The notes under the pieces were generated by a model. That model searched no databases, had not been told where the DNA came from, and saw only the letters and a program-made list of their open reading frames with translations. The translations under genes and the position numbers were made by a program. 64,000 nucleotides of DNA from Chinchilla lanigera (taxonomy: Eukaryota; Chordata; Mammalia; Rodentia; Chinchillidae): assembly GCF_000276665.1 (NCBI RefSeq), contig NW_004955415.1:32925069-32989068 (forward strand), in the 5' to 3' direction. Shown piece by piece: positions 54,692 through 64,000 of this stretch. Position 1 is the stretch's first letter, and every line of letters begins with the position of its first letter.

Positions 54692-55008
54692 TTTTTAGTA
54701 TGGGGGATTGAACACAGGGTCTTCACCTGGGCTCCCTCCCAAGCCCTTTTCTTTTCTTTTCTTTTTTTCAAAGTATTATTATTTTTAAACATAGTGTCTC
54801 CATGTGTAGTCCAGGCTGGCCTTGAACTCACAGCGATCCTCCTGCCTCAGCCTCCTGAGTGCTGGAATTAGAGTTGTGCACCACCGTGCCTGACCCTTTT
54901 TTTATTTTTTAACACAGTTTTGTTAAATTGCCCAGGCCGGGCTTGAACTTGCAATCCTCCTGTGTCATCCTGACTGCTGGGATTATAGGCATTTGATACT
55001 ACACGAGG
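54692..55008 (-). mobile_element. B1-dID SINE split by a B1
   Basis: dID arm 54,693-54,750, inner antisense B1 54,770-54,893, outer B1 half 54,895-55,008. Confidence 0.75.
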
Positions 55009-55105
55009 CTCCCCCAGGGTTATTAATTGCTGCTGATTAGCATCTGTGTTCCCCGATCCAGCCAGACCTTGGAACCTGTGGCATCCACAAGAGGAAAGCA
55101 GGAAG

Positions 55106-55468
55106 CCAGATGTGGGGGTGCCTGCCTGGAATCCTAGCACTCAGGAGGCTGAGGAAGGAATATCCCAAGTTGAAACCCAGCCTGGACAATTCAACAAGAC
55201 CCTATCCCAAAATAGAAACACTGTAAAAAAGGACGGCATGGAACTCAGTGTGAAAGCCCTTTGTAGCTGGGTGCAGTGGCGCACGCCTGTAATCCCAGTA
55301 CTCTGGAGGCTGAGGCAGGAAGATCGTTGTGAATTCGAGGCCAGCCTGGGCTACAACGTGAGCTCAAGTCCAGCCTGAAATGCATAGCAAGACCCTGTCT
55401 CAAAAAGACCAAAACAAAACAAAAAAAAAAAAGAAAGCCCTTTGTTTGACCCCCATTGTGGCAAAAAG
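55106..55468 (+). mobile_element. B1-dID SINE split by a B1
   Basis: Outer pieces 55,106-55,264 and 55,433-55,468; the insertion falls in the dID arm. Confidence 0.82.
55265..55432 (+). mobile_element. B1 SINE with 29-bp duplication
   Basis: Perfect 13 bp duplication gaaagccctttgt at 55,252-55,264 and 55,433-55,445. Confidence 0.95.
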
Positions 55469-55469
55469 G

Positions 55470-55990
55470 AGAAAGGAAGATGTCTTGCGCAAAGCTGATG
55501 TTCAGTAGCTGTTACTTCCTTGTGCCTCAGTTTCCACCGTGGGTGCACAAGGAGCAGGCTGGGCTCAGGAGGGTTTCAGGACAGGGTGGTGGCTGCACCT
55601 TGACCCCGAGGAAGGGCACAAGACAATCACTTCTGATCGCCTCGGTAATCCTCCCTTGCTCAGCCACATTCAGTTCCCTGGCCCCTGATTAAAAACAGAA
55701 GTTTCCCCTGCGCTCATGGAGACAGCAGAAGGGAAAACAAAGACAAGCACACCCGCGCCAGATAAATACAGACGCAAACACATGCACGGCAGATAAACAC
55801 ACACTGCGCCTCGAACACACACAGCCGGCTGGGCGGCCAGGCAGGCCGCGCATGCGCACCACGCAGGGACCAGGGACAGAGACCCGGCATGGCGGCGTCC
55901 AGCCGTGGTCACAGCTGGGGCTGAGCGCTCTATGCACTCGGCCCGGAACCAGAACCATGGGAATTAATGCCCCCAAGAGCGGATCTGGAG
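55470..55990. other. Unassigned; MIR-like scrap and (CA)-rich patch
   Basis: MIR-like cttgtgcctcagtttccacc at 55,519-55,540. A CA-rich patch spans 55,735-55,830. Confidence 0.35.
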
Positions 55991-55991
55991 T

Positions 55992-56110
55992 GGGTGTGGT
56001 GGCACATGCCTGTCACACAGCTACTCTGGAGGCTGAGGCAGGAGGATAGCTTCTGTTCGAGTCCAGTCTGGGAACTTAGCAGGGCACTGTCTCAAAATAA
56101 ACAATAACTC
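55992..56110 (+). mobile_element. B1 SINE (left half of B1-dID)
   Basis: gggtgtggtggcacatgcct to actgtctcaaaataaac. Confidence 0.78.
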
Positions 56111-56112
56111 TG

Positions 56113-56298
56113 TGACCGGGAGAACGGCGCACATCTGCAATGCCAGCATTCTGAGAGGCCGAGGCAGGAAGGGCAAAGGTTCCAGCCCAGCCTGAGCAAC
56201 TTAGTAACTTGGGGAGACCCTGTCTCAAAATTTTAAAAAAGGCTGGAGATGGAGGTCAGTGATGCTCAACCCCAGCACGACAATAAATAAATAAAAAT
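56113..56298 (+). mobile_element. B1-dID SINE
   Basis: B1 half with acttagtaacttggggagac, aaaattttaaaaaaggctgg linker, dID arm, (AAAT)n tail. Confidence 0.78.
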
Positions 56299-56299
56299 A

Positions 56300-56445
56300 G
56301 AAAGGACTGGAGTTGTAGGTCCATCCTGATTGCTTGCCTGACCAGGGAAAGCTCTGGGTTCAACCCAGCACCGCAAAACACACATGTGTACACATGCACA
56401 CACACGTGCAAACACACATATGCACACACGCATCTACACCACCCA
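56300..56445 (+). mobile_element. ID SINE with (AC)n tail
   Basis: aaggactggagttgtaggtc, then gggttcaacccagcaccgc, then ACACAC repeats to 56,440. Confidence 0.62.
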
Positions 56446-56675
56446 AAGACGCAGACACTAGCAGGGCCAAAGCTGCAGTCCTGGGTGGTGGCTGCAGATA
56501 TTTCTAACAATGGGGTGGCCCTGGCATCCAGCCAGCAAAGGCAGGGAGGCTGCTGTGCCCCCACAGAGCCAGGGTCAGCCCCCACAGGGCAGGCCACAGT
56601 CACCCATTCCCCGGGCCCCCTGGGTGTGTAAGGGCCCCCCCCATCTGAGGTGACGCCAGTGTGTCATGCAGGCCG
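56446..56675. other. No recognised feature
   Basis: GC-rich, unassigned. Confidence 0.3.
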
Positions 56676-56689
56676 TGCCGCCAGGCGTT

Positions 56690-56775
56690 GGGTTAGTTAT
56701 TGCACTGGGTGTGGAATTCAGGGCCTCCTGCACTCCAAGCACGAATGCTGCCACTGAGCTGCACCGTGCACCAGC
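56690..56775 (-). mobile_element. ID SINE, diverged
   Basis: gggtgtggaattcagggcct, then aatgctgccactgagctgca. Confidence 0.62.
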
Positions 56776-56859
56776 TATTCAAAGTGTCTGTGTGAACCAC
56801 GGTTCAACCCTCACAGCCACCTCGAAAGAGGATTCAGTGCCCATGGAGCCCTACTGACA

Positions 56860-57064
56860 GCCGGGCACGGTGGTGCACTCCTGTCCTCTCACATACTTCG
56901 CAGGCTGAGGCAGGAGGATCTCAAATTGCAGCCCAGCCTGGGAAATGTAGTGACTTACAGAGACACCGTCTCAAAGTAATAAAAAGAGCTGAGGTTGCAG
57001 CTTAGTAGTAGAGTGCTTGTCCAGTGTGTGTGCAGCCCCGGGTTCCATTCCTGTACTGTATTTT
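56860..57064 (+). mobile_element. B1-ID SINE with longer ID arm
   Basis: B1 half, agtaataaaaagagctgagg, then an ID arm that keeps the middle (agtagagtgcttgtccagtg). Confidence 0.78.
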
Positions 57065-57065
57065 T

Positions 57066-57170
57066 TTATGTTCAAAGCCCATTTTGCAAAGCAGGAAACT
57101 GAGGCCCAGACATAGGAATTTATGCTTAGTTACCCAGCCAGAGATCCAGAGACCGCTGGGACCAGTTTAG
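57066..57170 (-). mobile_element. MIR SINE
   Basis: Antisense core: ccattttgcaaagcaggaaa, ctgaggcccagacatagg. Confidence 0.7.
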
Positions 57171-57254
57171 ACCTGTGAATGGAGGCAGAGGAAGGAGGCT
57201 AGAAGGGGCCTCCCCCGTCTGAGGGCTGCGTCCGTATAAAGGGTCCCATCCACC

Positions 57255-57700
57255 CCCACCCGGCAGACGTTCGTGCAGGGCCCACTGAGACTCGGGCTGT
57301 GTCCCCTCCTACAGCTTCGCAGGGTCGGCCGTACACAGAGCGGGCGCTCCCTCTTCGGGGTGGGTACCAAGAGGCTCACGCACCCCTGCTTGGTGTCCAC
57401 GCCGGGGGCCGGGAGGTCACCGAGGCTGCGGAACCACGGGAAGACCGAATCCCCAGCGCGCGGTGAACGCGTTTCCAGGGAGCGGGGCGCGAGCGCCACC
57501 TGCGGGCCGCGGGCAGAGGTGCGCGGGAAAGTGGGTCGCGGCCGGCCGGCAGGCTCCAGGGGCCCCGACACCAAGTGGGCGCCAGGGAGAGGGCGGCGGG
57601 GAGCGGCCCTCGCGCTCCAGCCACGCGGGGCCTGGCTGTCTTGCCACCCAGGACACGGAAGCAGCCACGCATGCCCCGCCCTCTGGTTATGTGACGATCT
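57255..57700. promoter_or_regulatory. CpG island with CTCF-like site
   Basis: About 450 bp with dense CpG (cgcgcggtgaacgcg, gggtcgcggccggccggc). A minus-strand CTCF-type core (CCCGCAGGTGGCGC) lies at 57,493-57,506. No TATA or recognisable first exon. Could be an orphan island, a lncRNA promoter or an insulator. Confidence 0.5.
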
Positions 57701-57702
57701 GG

Positions 57703-57892
57703 ACCCGGGTGCGGGTGTGCACACCTGTCCTCTCAGCGCTCGGGAGGCTGAGGCAAGGGGAGCCAAAGTTTCAGCCCAGCCTGGGCAATTTAGCCATTCA
57801 AGACTCTGTCTCGAAAAAAATAAATAAACAAACAGAAAGGGCTGGTGACATAACTCAGCGCAAAGACTCTAGGTTGAGTTCCTCTGTGCCCC
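57703..57892 (+). mobile_element. B1-dID SINE
   Basis: gcgggtgtgcacacctgtcc, aaaataaataaacaaacaga linker, dID arm gctggtgacataactcagcg. Confidence 0.8.
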
Positions 57893-58480
57893 TTCTGCCC
57901 CACACACCCTCCAAAAAAAGACAGGACTGTAGGAAGTGTTCCATCGCCAGGCACACCAAGTGCAAAGGCCCTGGGGCAGAAAGGACACCCAGAAAGAGAT
58001 CTGGGTGGTCTGTGCTGAGGGGCAGGTGGCAAGGGGTATCAAGCCTCTTTGAAGACAAATGGGACCCTTCTGTCCCCCTGGGGCCGCCTCCTAAGACTCA
58101 AGAGAAGGAGAAACCTCACCCTGTGGTGCCAGCACCCACCACCCCGGAGGCCTGCGTTTGGCCCCACATCCCTTGGGCCCCATGCGGTGGTGGGGTCCCT
58201 GCCACGCCTGTTCGACCCTAAGGGGCAGCGCAGGCCCCAGGGCTTCCACCTGCACAGCCTGGGGGCGGTGAGTGCCTCCACCCTGGAGCCCGCTGTGTCC
58301 TTGAGCCCTGGGTTGCCCCCACCTCCCTTCAGCTTTCAACCCTCACCCCATGGGGGCTGGGGTCTCCGCTGTGACCCCCAGCGAAGACCATGTGTCCAGG
58401 GGGCCCTGGGGGGCCCGTCCCCAACCCAGCCTGCACAGGGGCCTCTGGCTTCTGGGAGGGCGGGGCCGGGGCTCTAATGA
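57893..58480. other. Single-copy GC-rich DNA
   Basis: 57,935-57,985 resembles a common old repeat (gtgcaaaggccctggggca). The rest is unassigned. Confidence 0.3.
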
Positions 58481-58484
58481 GGGC

Positions 58485-58590
58485 ACAGGCGTAACTGCCT
58501 TGAGGAAGGGTTAATTACCCCTAATTGGCTTCGAATCAGGCAATTTTCTCTCCTCCTGAGAACCAAAATATTTTCCCTTTAGAAGCCCCT
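58485..58590. promoter_or_regulatory. Candidate conserved element with homeodomain sites
   Basis: gggttaattacccctaattg then ggcttcgaatcaggcaattt: two TAAT-type sites in tandem, in unique sequence beside GC-rich DNA. Regulatory function is inferred from motif content only. Confidence 0.38.
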
Positions 58591-58615
58591 CCTCGCCCCC
58601 TCTCTCCTCCTTGGC

Positions 58616-58616
<1 letters not shown>

Positions 58617-58673
<57 letters not shown>
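58617..58673. repeat. Uninterrupted poly(T), 57 nt
   Basis: Pure T run with no SINE or LINE body on either side that I can recognise. Confidence 0.97.
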
Positions 58674-58862
58674 CAATTTTCCAGAGTGCAGGGAGGGGAC
58701 CTGAGAGGCCTCGAAGGGTCAGGGGCATCGGTGGCCGCCAGGATCCCCTCAGGGAACCTGGTTACTGGGTTCTATCCAGGTCAGGGCTGACTTTGGAGGA
58801 GGGAAGGGCAGGTTCAGAACAAGCCTAGGAGGGGTAAGTGGCCCGGGCTGTGCTAAGGGCCC

Positions 58863-59236
58863 TGTTACGGTTTGTATCCAGATGTCTCCCCCAAAGCCTC
58901 ATGCAGTAATAGGTAGGGCTTTTTGGAGGTGGCTGGATCAAGGATGCGGTGCTGGGATTGATTCATAGAGCAATGCTAGGATGAAGGCTGCCCCGCCCTG
59001 GGTGTGAGTGGTACCTGCCCTAATGGTAGGTAGCCTGGAAGGTACAAGGGACAGAGTGCTGCTTGCTGCCTTCTGCCTGCCATGAACTGTTTCTCCTCTG
59101 CCATGCCACCCTGCCTGGGAGCCAGCTGACGATGACCTGACACTCCTACCAACTGTGAGCTGAAATAAACCTTTCCTCCTTTAATGTTGGGAGTCAAGCA
59201 TTTTTGTCTCAGCAGTGAGAAAAGTAAACTAAGACA
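58863..59236 (+). mobile_element. MaLR-like solo LTR with 5-bp duplication
   Basis: TGTTACGGTTTGTATCC to AACTAAGACA, 374 bp, with gaaataaacctttcctcctt polyadenylation region. Flanks ggccc and gaccc look like a 5 bp duplication with one change. Confidence 0.78.
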
Positions 59237-59239
59237 GAC

Positions 59240-59714
59240 CCTAAGTCGCCTCCACTCCATGTGCGGAGAAGCCCTAGGATCCCACCCCTCCAGGGTGCAG
59301 GGCCTGGGTGGCAGAGCTGCTGAGGCCTCAGTTTCCTCATCTGTTAAATCGGGGCAGAGCCTCAGGAGCCAGACCGTGGGTACAGAGGAGGAGGCTGTCA
59401 CAGACAACAGTCCTCACCCTGAAGACGCCTTGGTGACCCCGCAGGGAGTTACCAGCTTGCTCCTCCCAGCATCCTCTTGGTGGGCTGAAGCAGCACGGAT
59501 CTTGGGGTCTACACACTGTCTGCCCTTGTTCCCCTCTGTCCCCCTCCGTCCCCTGACCCCTTTGATGGCTCCTGAACATGCAGCACAGGTTCCCTGCTCA
59601 GGTCCTTTGCCCTTGTCTTCCCTGCCTGGTGGCACCATGTCTGAGAAAGGATCATCCTCAACTGTCCCTCATCTCCAGGAAGCTCTTTTTGACTGTGTTC
59701 CACGGAATGAGCAT
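59240..59714. other. Unassigned with MIR core
   Basis: MIR core at 59,318-59,365 (ggcctcagtttcctcatctg). The rest shows no repeat or gene. Confidence 0.4.
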
Positions 59715-59768
59715 CATGTCTGTCTGTCTGTCTATCTGTCTGCCTGCCTGTCTCCCCTGTCTCCCTAG
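59715..59768. repeat. (TGTC)n microsatellite
   Basis: TGTCTGTCTGTCTATC units. Confidence 0.93.
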
Positions 59769-59770
59769 TC

Positions 59771-60087
59771 TCTATCCATATTGCCCAGGCTGGCCTCAAA
59801 ATTCTGGGCTCAAGTGATCCTCCTGCCTCAGCCTCCTGAGTAGCTGAGACTACAGGTGTCAGCCATCATGCCCAGCCATGTTTTTGTTTTGTGGTGCGGG
59901 GGAAGGTACACAGAGCCTCTCACACGCTAGCTAAGTGCTCTGTTCCTGAGTCCACTCCCAGGTCCTTTTTTAATTTTTTATTTCGAGACACAGTCTCACT
60001 AAGTTGCCCAGTCTGGGCTCAAACCCGCAATCTTCCTGCCTCACCCTCCTGAGTTGGACTGACAGGCTGTGCCTCCTTGCCCAGCTT
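59771..60087 (-). mobile_element. B1 - ID - B1 SINE cluster
   Basis: Antisense B1 59,771-59,877, antisense diverged ID 59,880-59,963, antisense B1 59,966-60,087. Confidence 0.75.
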
Positions 60088-60099
60088 CTCTTTTATAGA

Positions 60100-60190
60100 A
60101 ATGTCACAAGTCCTGATTGTGTGACATGGGGCTGTTTCCTCGGCTGTAAAGTAGGATGGTGACAGCGTGCCTCTGGAGTGCTGGGCCCTG
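60100..60190 (+). mobile_element. MIR SINE
   Basis: attgtgtgacatggggctgt, tcctcggctgtaaagtagga, tggtgacag. Confidence 0.6.
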
Positions 60191-60605
60191 GCTGGAGGTG
60201 GGGGTCGCAGGCTGAGTCAAGAGCATCTTCTCCAGGAAGAGGGTGGATTTGGGGGTCTCTGGCACAGCTTGGGGACAGGAACCACGGAGCCGCAGCAGGG
60301 TGGGGACTCTGAGACTCAGGTGACACTGAAACGTGGTGACTGCTCTTGTCCCCAGCACATAACAGGGTGCACCCCGGTGAGGCGAAGCCCTGCACCACTA
60401 AGGACACACAGCCCCCAGCTGGAGAGCAGAAACTTACACCTACACTGGCAGAGTCCTGAGGACACAGGGCCCAGGCAGGAGAGGTGAGGGAGGAGCTGAG
60501 GGCCTGTGCTGTTTGGTGGGAAGGTAAAAATGTGGTTTGGGATCAGCGCTCCTGCAAGGGATGGTGGCAGTTCAGGCCAGGCTGCAGCGAAGACCAAGAA
60601 AGTAG
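60190..60605. other. Single-copy-like DNA
   Basis: No repeat or gene call. Confidence 0.3.
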
Positions 60606-60607
60606 GG

Positions 60608-60860
60608 AACACCAGGCTTGGTGGCATTCTCCTGTCATCCCAGCTATTCAGGAGGGTGTGGCAGAAGGATTGAAAGTTTGAGCCCAGCCTGGGCAACTCA
60701 CAGAGACCCCGTCTCAAAATAAAAAATTAAAGGAAGACTGGGGATGTAGCTCAGTGATAGTGCACCTCTGGGTTCCATCCCCAGTGGCACAAAGTGCCTA
60801 CCTGGCAAGCACAAGGTCCTGAGTTCAATTCCTGGTACTCAAAAAAAAAAAAAAAACAAC
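60608..60860 (+). mobile_element. B1-dID joined to an ID 3' part
   Basis: B1-dID runs to gttccatccccag at 60,783, then continues directly as ID from tggcacaaagtgcctacctg with its own A-tail. The shared cagtggcac suggests a template switch. Confidence 0.75.
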
Positions 60861-60907
60861 GAAGGATAAGTAGAGAAATCCCCAGGACTATCAGAAAAAC
60901 AAAAAAG

Positions 60908-61080
60908 TGGGAGTCGTGGTGCACATTTGTCATCTCAGCACCCTGGAAAGCTGAGGCAGGACAATAGCAAATTTGAGACCAGCCTGGACTTAGCAAGACC
61001 CTATCCCCAAAACTGAAAGACGGGCTGGGGACCCAGCTGTGTACTATGACGCTGAGTTCAATCCCCTGTACAGCAGAAAT
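60908..61080 (+). mobile_element. B1-dID SINE
   Basis: gagtcgtggtgcacatttgt; dID arm gggctggggacccagctgtg. Confidence 0.75.
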
Positions 61081-61084
61081 ACAT

Positions 61085-61620
61085 GAAAATTTAAGGAGGG
61101 AAAACAGACCAGGGCTGTCTCAGTTGCAAGTGAAAATTTAAACCAAACTGGCTTGAGGAAAAAATAAAAGAATTTCTTGGCTTCTCCAATGGAAAAGTTT
61201 AAGGTATGTCAGCTTCGGGCACAGCTGGACCTCGCAGCTCAGAGTAATCATCTCCCTCTGTCCAGCAAACGTTCCTTAAAGCCTCGTTCTTCTGACGCCT
61301 CATTCTCTGGGGAAAACCAAGACCGCAGGGGGGACACGCAGAGAATCCCAGGACCCTCTCATTGGGTAAACTGGGGTCATGTGTTGCTGCGGAACCAATC
61401 ACAGGGCCAGGAGCGGGTCACGTGATCGTTCGCAGTGGTGGAGTAGAGGAAAGATGACGGACAGAGCGACAATTCATCCAGTCGAGCTTTACTGAGCTTC
61501 TGCTGTGTCTGTAACCCTCTTCTAGCTGCCTGCAAGACAGGGCCGACACTCTAGGGGAAAGCATAATAAATGCTCCCCCGCTAAGCTCCATCTCCAGTCC
61601 CGAGAGCTGAACGTGTTTGT
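61085..61620. other. Old repeats, class uncertain
   Basis: 61,100-61,435 resembles an ancient mammalian repeat; 61,465-61,535 is an L2/MIR-like tail (tttactgagcttctgctgtg). It contains CCAAT (61,395-61,399) and an E-box GTCACGTGAT (61,417-61,426). Confidence 0.35.
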
Positions 61621-61621
61621 T

Positions 61622-61692
61622 TGTTTCCGGTACCGGGAATCGAACTCACAACCTTGTGCTTGCATGGCAGGCGCTGTGCCGCTGAGCTAACG
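61622..61692 (-). mobile_element. ID SINE, 5'-truncated
   Basis: tttccggtaccgggaatcga to cgctgtgccgctgagctaa; lacks the usual ccccagcc start. Confidence 0.8.
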
Positions 61693-61824
61693 GTTAGATG
61701 GGGGAGTTGGACGCACGCCTGTAGTCCTAGCTGTCAGGCTGAGATTTTATTTGTAAATGAACTCGCCCTTCACCCCGACTCAGGACTTCCCCTTCCCGTC
61801 CCCAGCCCCCTGCTCCTGCGGTTA

Positions 61825-62120
61825 GGCTCGGTGGCGTTTCCCACGCTCGCGGGGACGGGCGTGGGTCGCCTCCATCCCGGCCGGAGAGGGGCGAGGCCGG
61901 AGCCCGCGCGGGGCGGGGAGCAGGGTCCCCGGGGCCAGAGTCCCGACGATGCGGGAGGCCCGGCCTCCGGAGCGTCCGCGCCGCGTGGGTGTCCGAGCCC
62001 CGGCCCAGCCCTGAGCCAGCCAAGGCCACCGGGGACAGAGATGTGGGCTGCGAGGCTGATAGGGCCCTGGCGTTGGCCGGTGGCCGTGGGAGGGCGCGGG
62101 AGCTTCCTGTTTGCCCGCTG
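61825..62120. promoter_or_regulatory. CpG-rich block
   Basis: About 300 bp, CpG-dense (cccgcgcggggcggggag, gagcgtccgcgccgcgtg), with a GC-box-like ggggcgggg. No downstream exon identified; an orphan island or alternative promoter is possible. Confidence 0.42.
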
Positions 62121-62249
62121 ATGGCCCCGGGTCCCTGTGCCCTGGCCCTGTGGGAGGGACCCACAGGCGGGAGAGGTCAGAGCCAGCGCTTCCTCTGCCA
62201 GGAACAGAAGCGCCCTCTGCACACACCTTTTCCTTTCTCTTTTTCTTTT

Positions 62250-62458
62250 TTGTTTTCGTTTTATCAATGCTGAAGATGGAACCCAAGGGTTCCTAGGCAA
62301 GCACTAGGCAAGCACTCACCCCTGGGCTGTATCCCCAGCCTTTTTTGTATTTTTTATTTTGAGACAAGGTCTAACTCACTAAATTCCCCAGACTGTGACT
62401 CTTCTGCCTCAGCCTCCTAGAGTCCTGAGAAGATAGACGAGAACCACCACTCCCCCGT
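62250..62458 (-). mobile_element. B1-ID SINE
   Basis: Antisense ID arm 62,255-62,340, with a short tandem of aggcaagcact (62,295-62,318), then antisense B1 half. Confidence 0.75.
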
Positions 62459-62473
62459 TAAAGGGGGTATTTT

Positions 62474-62680
62474 TGCCAGGTGCAATGGCTCAGACCTGTC
62501 ACTCTATCTCTTTGGGAGGCTGAGGCAGGAGGATCGCAAGTTTGAGACCAGCCTGGGCAATTAGTGACTTAATGAGACCCTATCTCAACATAAAATTTAA
62601 AGAAAACAAAGGGAGGGCCAGGGATATAGCTCAGTGTGAAGATCTTGGATTCAATTCCCTGGTAAAAAATAAAAAAAGAA
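62474..62680 (+). mobile_element. B1-dID SINE
   Basis: ccaggtgcaatggctcagac; dID arm gggccagggatatagctcag. Confidence 0.82.
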
Positions 62681-63029
62681 ATAACAAAGACAGAAAAAGA
62701 AATGGCCTCCTGTAGATTTTCCTCTTGCTTGGTGGTGACTGCTTTCCTAGTGTGCCCAGTGCCGGGGTTCCCTTCCCAGCACCCCAAAGGAAAAAAAGAC
62801 ATAAGAAGCATGAAAAGACTGCCACAGAACATGGGAAATATTTGCCGAGCGTGTATCTGAAAGGAAGAATTGGAGCCAAAATACACATTTGAAAAACTTT
62901 CAAAATAAGAATGCTTTCTTATAAGAATATATATAGAACTCAATAATAAGACAGAAAAATTTAAAATGGGCAAAAGATTTCACCAGACGCTTTGCCAAAC
63001 AGGATACATGGATGGCAAATAAGGACAAG

Positions 63030-63190
63030 TAGCTGGGCATGGTGGCGCACACATACAATCCCAGCACCTGGGAGGCTGAGGCAAGAGGATTGCTCTGAGT
63101 TCAAGGCCAGCCTGGGCTACACAGTGCAACCCTGTCTAAAAAATAAATAAATGAATGAATGAATGAATGAATGAATAAAAATAAAGACAG
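63030..63190 (+). mobile_element. B1 SINE with (AATG)n tail
   Basis: agctgggcatggtggcgcac to gcaaccctgtctaaaa, tail AATGAATG to 63,182. Confidence 0.88.
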
Positions 63191-63192
63191 GA

Positions 63193-63348
63193 GGCTAGGC
63201 ATGGTGGTGCATGCCTGTAATCCCAGCACTCAGGAGGCTGAGGCAGGAGGATCGTTGTGAGTTCGAGACCAGCCTGGGCTACAAAGTGAGCTCACGGCCA
63301 GCCCAAATGGCAGGAGAGACCCTATCTCAAAAAGACAAAAGGAAAGAA
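63193..63348 (+). mobile_element. B1 SINE with 29-bp duplication
   Basis: ctaggcatggtggtgcatgc; two accagcct/ggccagccc units. Confidence 0.9.
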
Positions 63349-63455
63349 AGAAAGGCAGAAAAGACAGGGGAAGACACTCAGCATCGCTAGTTGGTAGAAA
63401 AATGTAAATTAAAAGCACCAGGAGAGGCCGCTTTGGAGCCAAATGAGAGGAACTA

Positions 63456-63540
63456 GGAGCTTGAGGCAGGGCGCAGCTCAGTGGGGAGCAGGTGCTGCCC
63501 TGTGTGAGCCCGGAGCTCATCCTCAGCACTGCAGAAAGCG
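63456..63540 (+). mobile_element. ID SINE, diverged
   Basis: cagggcgcagctcagtgggg, then gagctcatcctcagcactgc. Confidence 0.55.
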
Positions 63541-63611
63541 GTGCCAAGACCTTAGACTGACATGAGGGCGTGGACAGTGGGAACCTCAGCTGTCCCTGAC
63601 CAGTGTGTGTG

Positions 63612-63735
63612 AAATGGCAGCACACACCTGTAATCTCAGCTACTGTGGAGGCTGAGGCAGGAGGATTGCTTGAATTTAGGAATTCAGGGCTAGCTTGGGC
63701 GACATGGTAAGACTCATCTCAAAATAAATAAGAAG
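63612..63735 (+). mobile_element. B1 SINE (left half of B1-dID)
   Basis: ggcagcacacacctgtaatc to ctcatctcaaaataaat. Confidence 0.78.
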
Positions 63736-63892
63736 TGTAAACAGACGTGTAGCACGTGACCTAGACGTGAAACCACGAGCTCACACAGGGTGACAGCATT
63801 ATTCACACCTGCCAAGAGGTAAGACAACCCAAGGGTCCAATGGGGAAACAACCAGGGTCCGATGAGTATCACTCAGCAAAATATAAGTCTGC

Positions 63893-64000
63893 TGTGGAGC
63901 TGCACACCTGTCAACCCAGCACTCTGGGAGGCTGAGGCAGGAGGATTGGAAGTTTGAACCCAGCCTGGACAACTTAGCAACTTAGTGAGACCCTTCCTCA
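63893..64000 (+). mobile_element. B1 SINE, cut by window end
   Basis: gagctgcacacctgtcaacc onwards; the acttagcaacttagtgagac signature marks the B1 half of a B1-dID. The ID arm would lie beyond the window. Confidence 0.8.

Larger units (their letters stand above)
62805..63890 (+). mobile_element. L1 ORF2/3' fragment split by SINEs
   Basis: Pieces: 62,805-63,030 (acagaaaaatttaaaatggg, caaaagatttcaccagacgc), 63,361-63,455 (aagacactcagcatcgctag) and 63,740-63,890 (gggtccaatggggaaacaac, gtatcactcagcaaaatata). Order matches an L1 ORF2 C-terminus. Confidence 0.7.

Noticed and set aside
57273..58221. Long overlapping frames (184 and 252 codons)
   Set aside because: GC-rich CpG-island DNA lowers stop frequency, and both frames continue into a B1-dID.

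Overview
The window reads as nuclear DNA of a rodent. It is packed with 7SL-derived B1 SINEs (many with the ~29 bp internal duplication), tRNA-Ala-derived ID elements and B1-dID fusions, plus MaLR/MLT1 LTRs, L1 pieces, MIR/L2 relics and Tigger/hAT DNA transposon fossils. B1, ID and B1-dID together point to a rodent outside the mouse/rat family, for example the beaver/kangaroo-rat or squirrel branches; the species cannot be fixed by reading. Repeat family names come from recognition, not from a RepeatMasker run.

I find no intact protein-coding gene. The one gene-like object is a processed beta-tubulin pseudogene, closest to TUBB4B, at about 28,054-29,625 on the + strand. It is intronless, keeps UTR remnants, a poly(A) signal and target-site duplications, and is killed by a stop and two frameshifts. 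Most other open frames run through repeats or GC-rich DNA.

Layout. 1-3.6 kb: an L1 with an internal deletion, pierced by SINEs. 3.6-12.9 kb: solo LTRs, MIR/MLT1 pieces, a Tigger fossil and a MaLR element with internal region and 3' LTR. 13.2-17.3 kb: mostly single-copy, GC-rich, ending in an AT-rich island full of homeodomain-type TAAT cores. 17.3-28 kb: SINE/LTR layers. 28-30.4 kb: tubulin retrocopy and a B1-L1 chimeric insertion. 31-36.5 kb: MaLR LTRs and a Tigger-like MITE. 37-41 kb: more single-copy sequence with a second enhancer-like block. 42.3-43.7 kb: a nest of four transposon generations. 44-57 kb: SINE-dense with a hAT fossil. 57.2-62.2 kb: two CpG-rich blocks, an enhancer-like block and a 57-nt poly(T). 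The end holds an L1 fragment split by SINEs. Three runs of N (213, 280 and 699 bp) are assembly gaps.

Gene-free DNA with scattered enhancer-like blocks would fit a large intron or the flank of a developmental regulator gene, but that is inference; no flanking exon is visible. I found no novel protein system. What stands out is transposon archaeology (readable nesting, template-switch chimeras, a MITE with a paralogous empty site) and the candidate non-coding elements.
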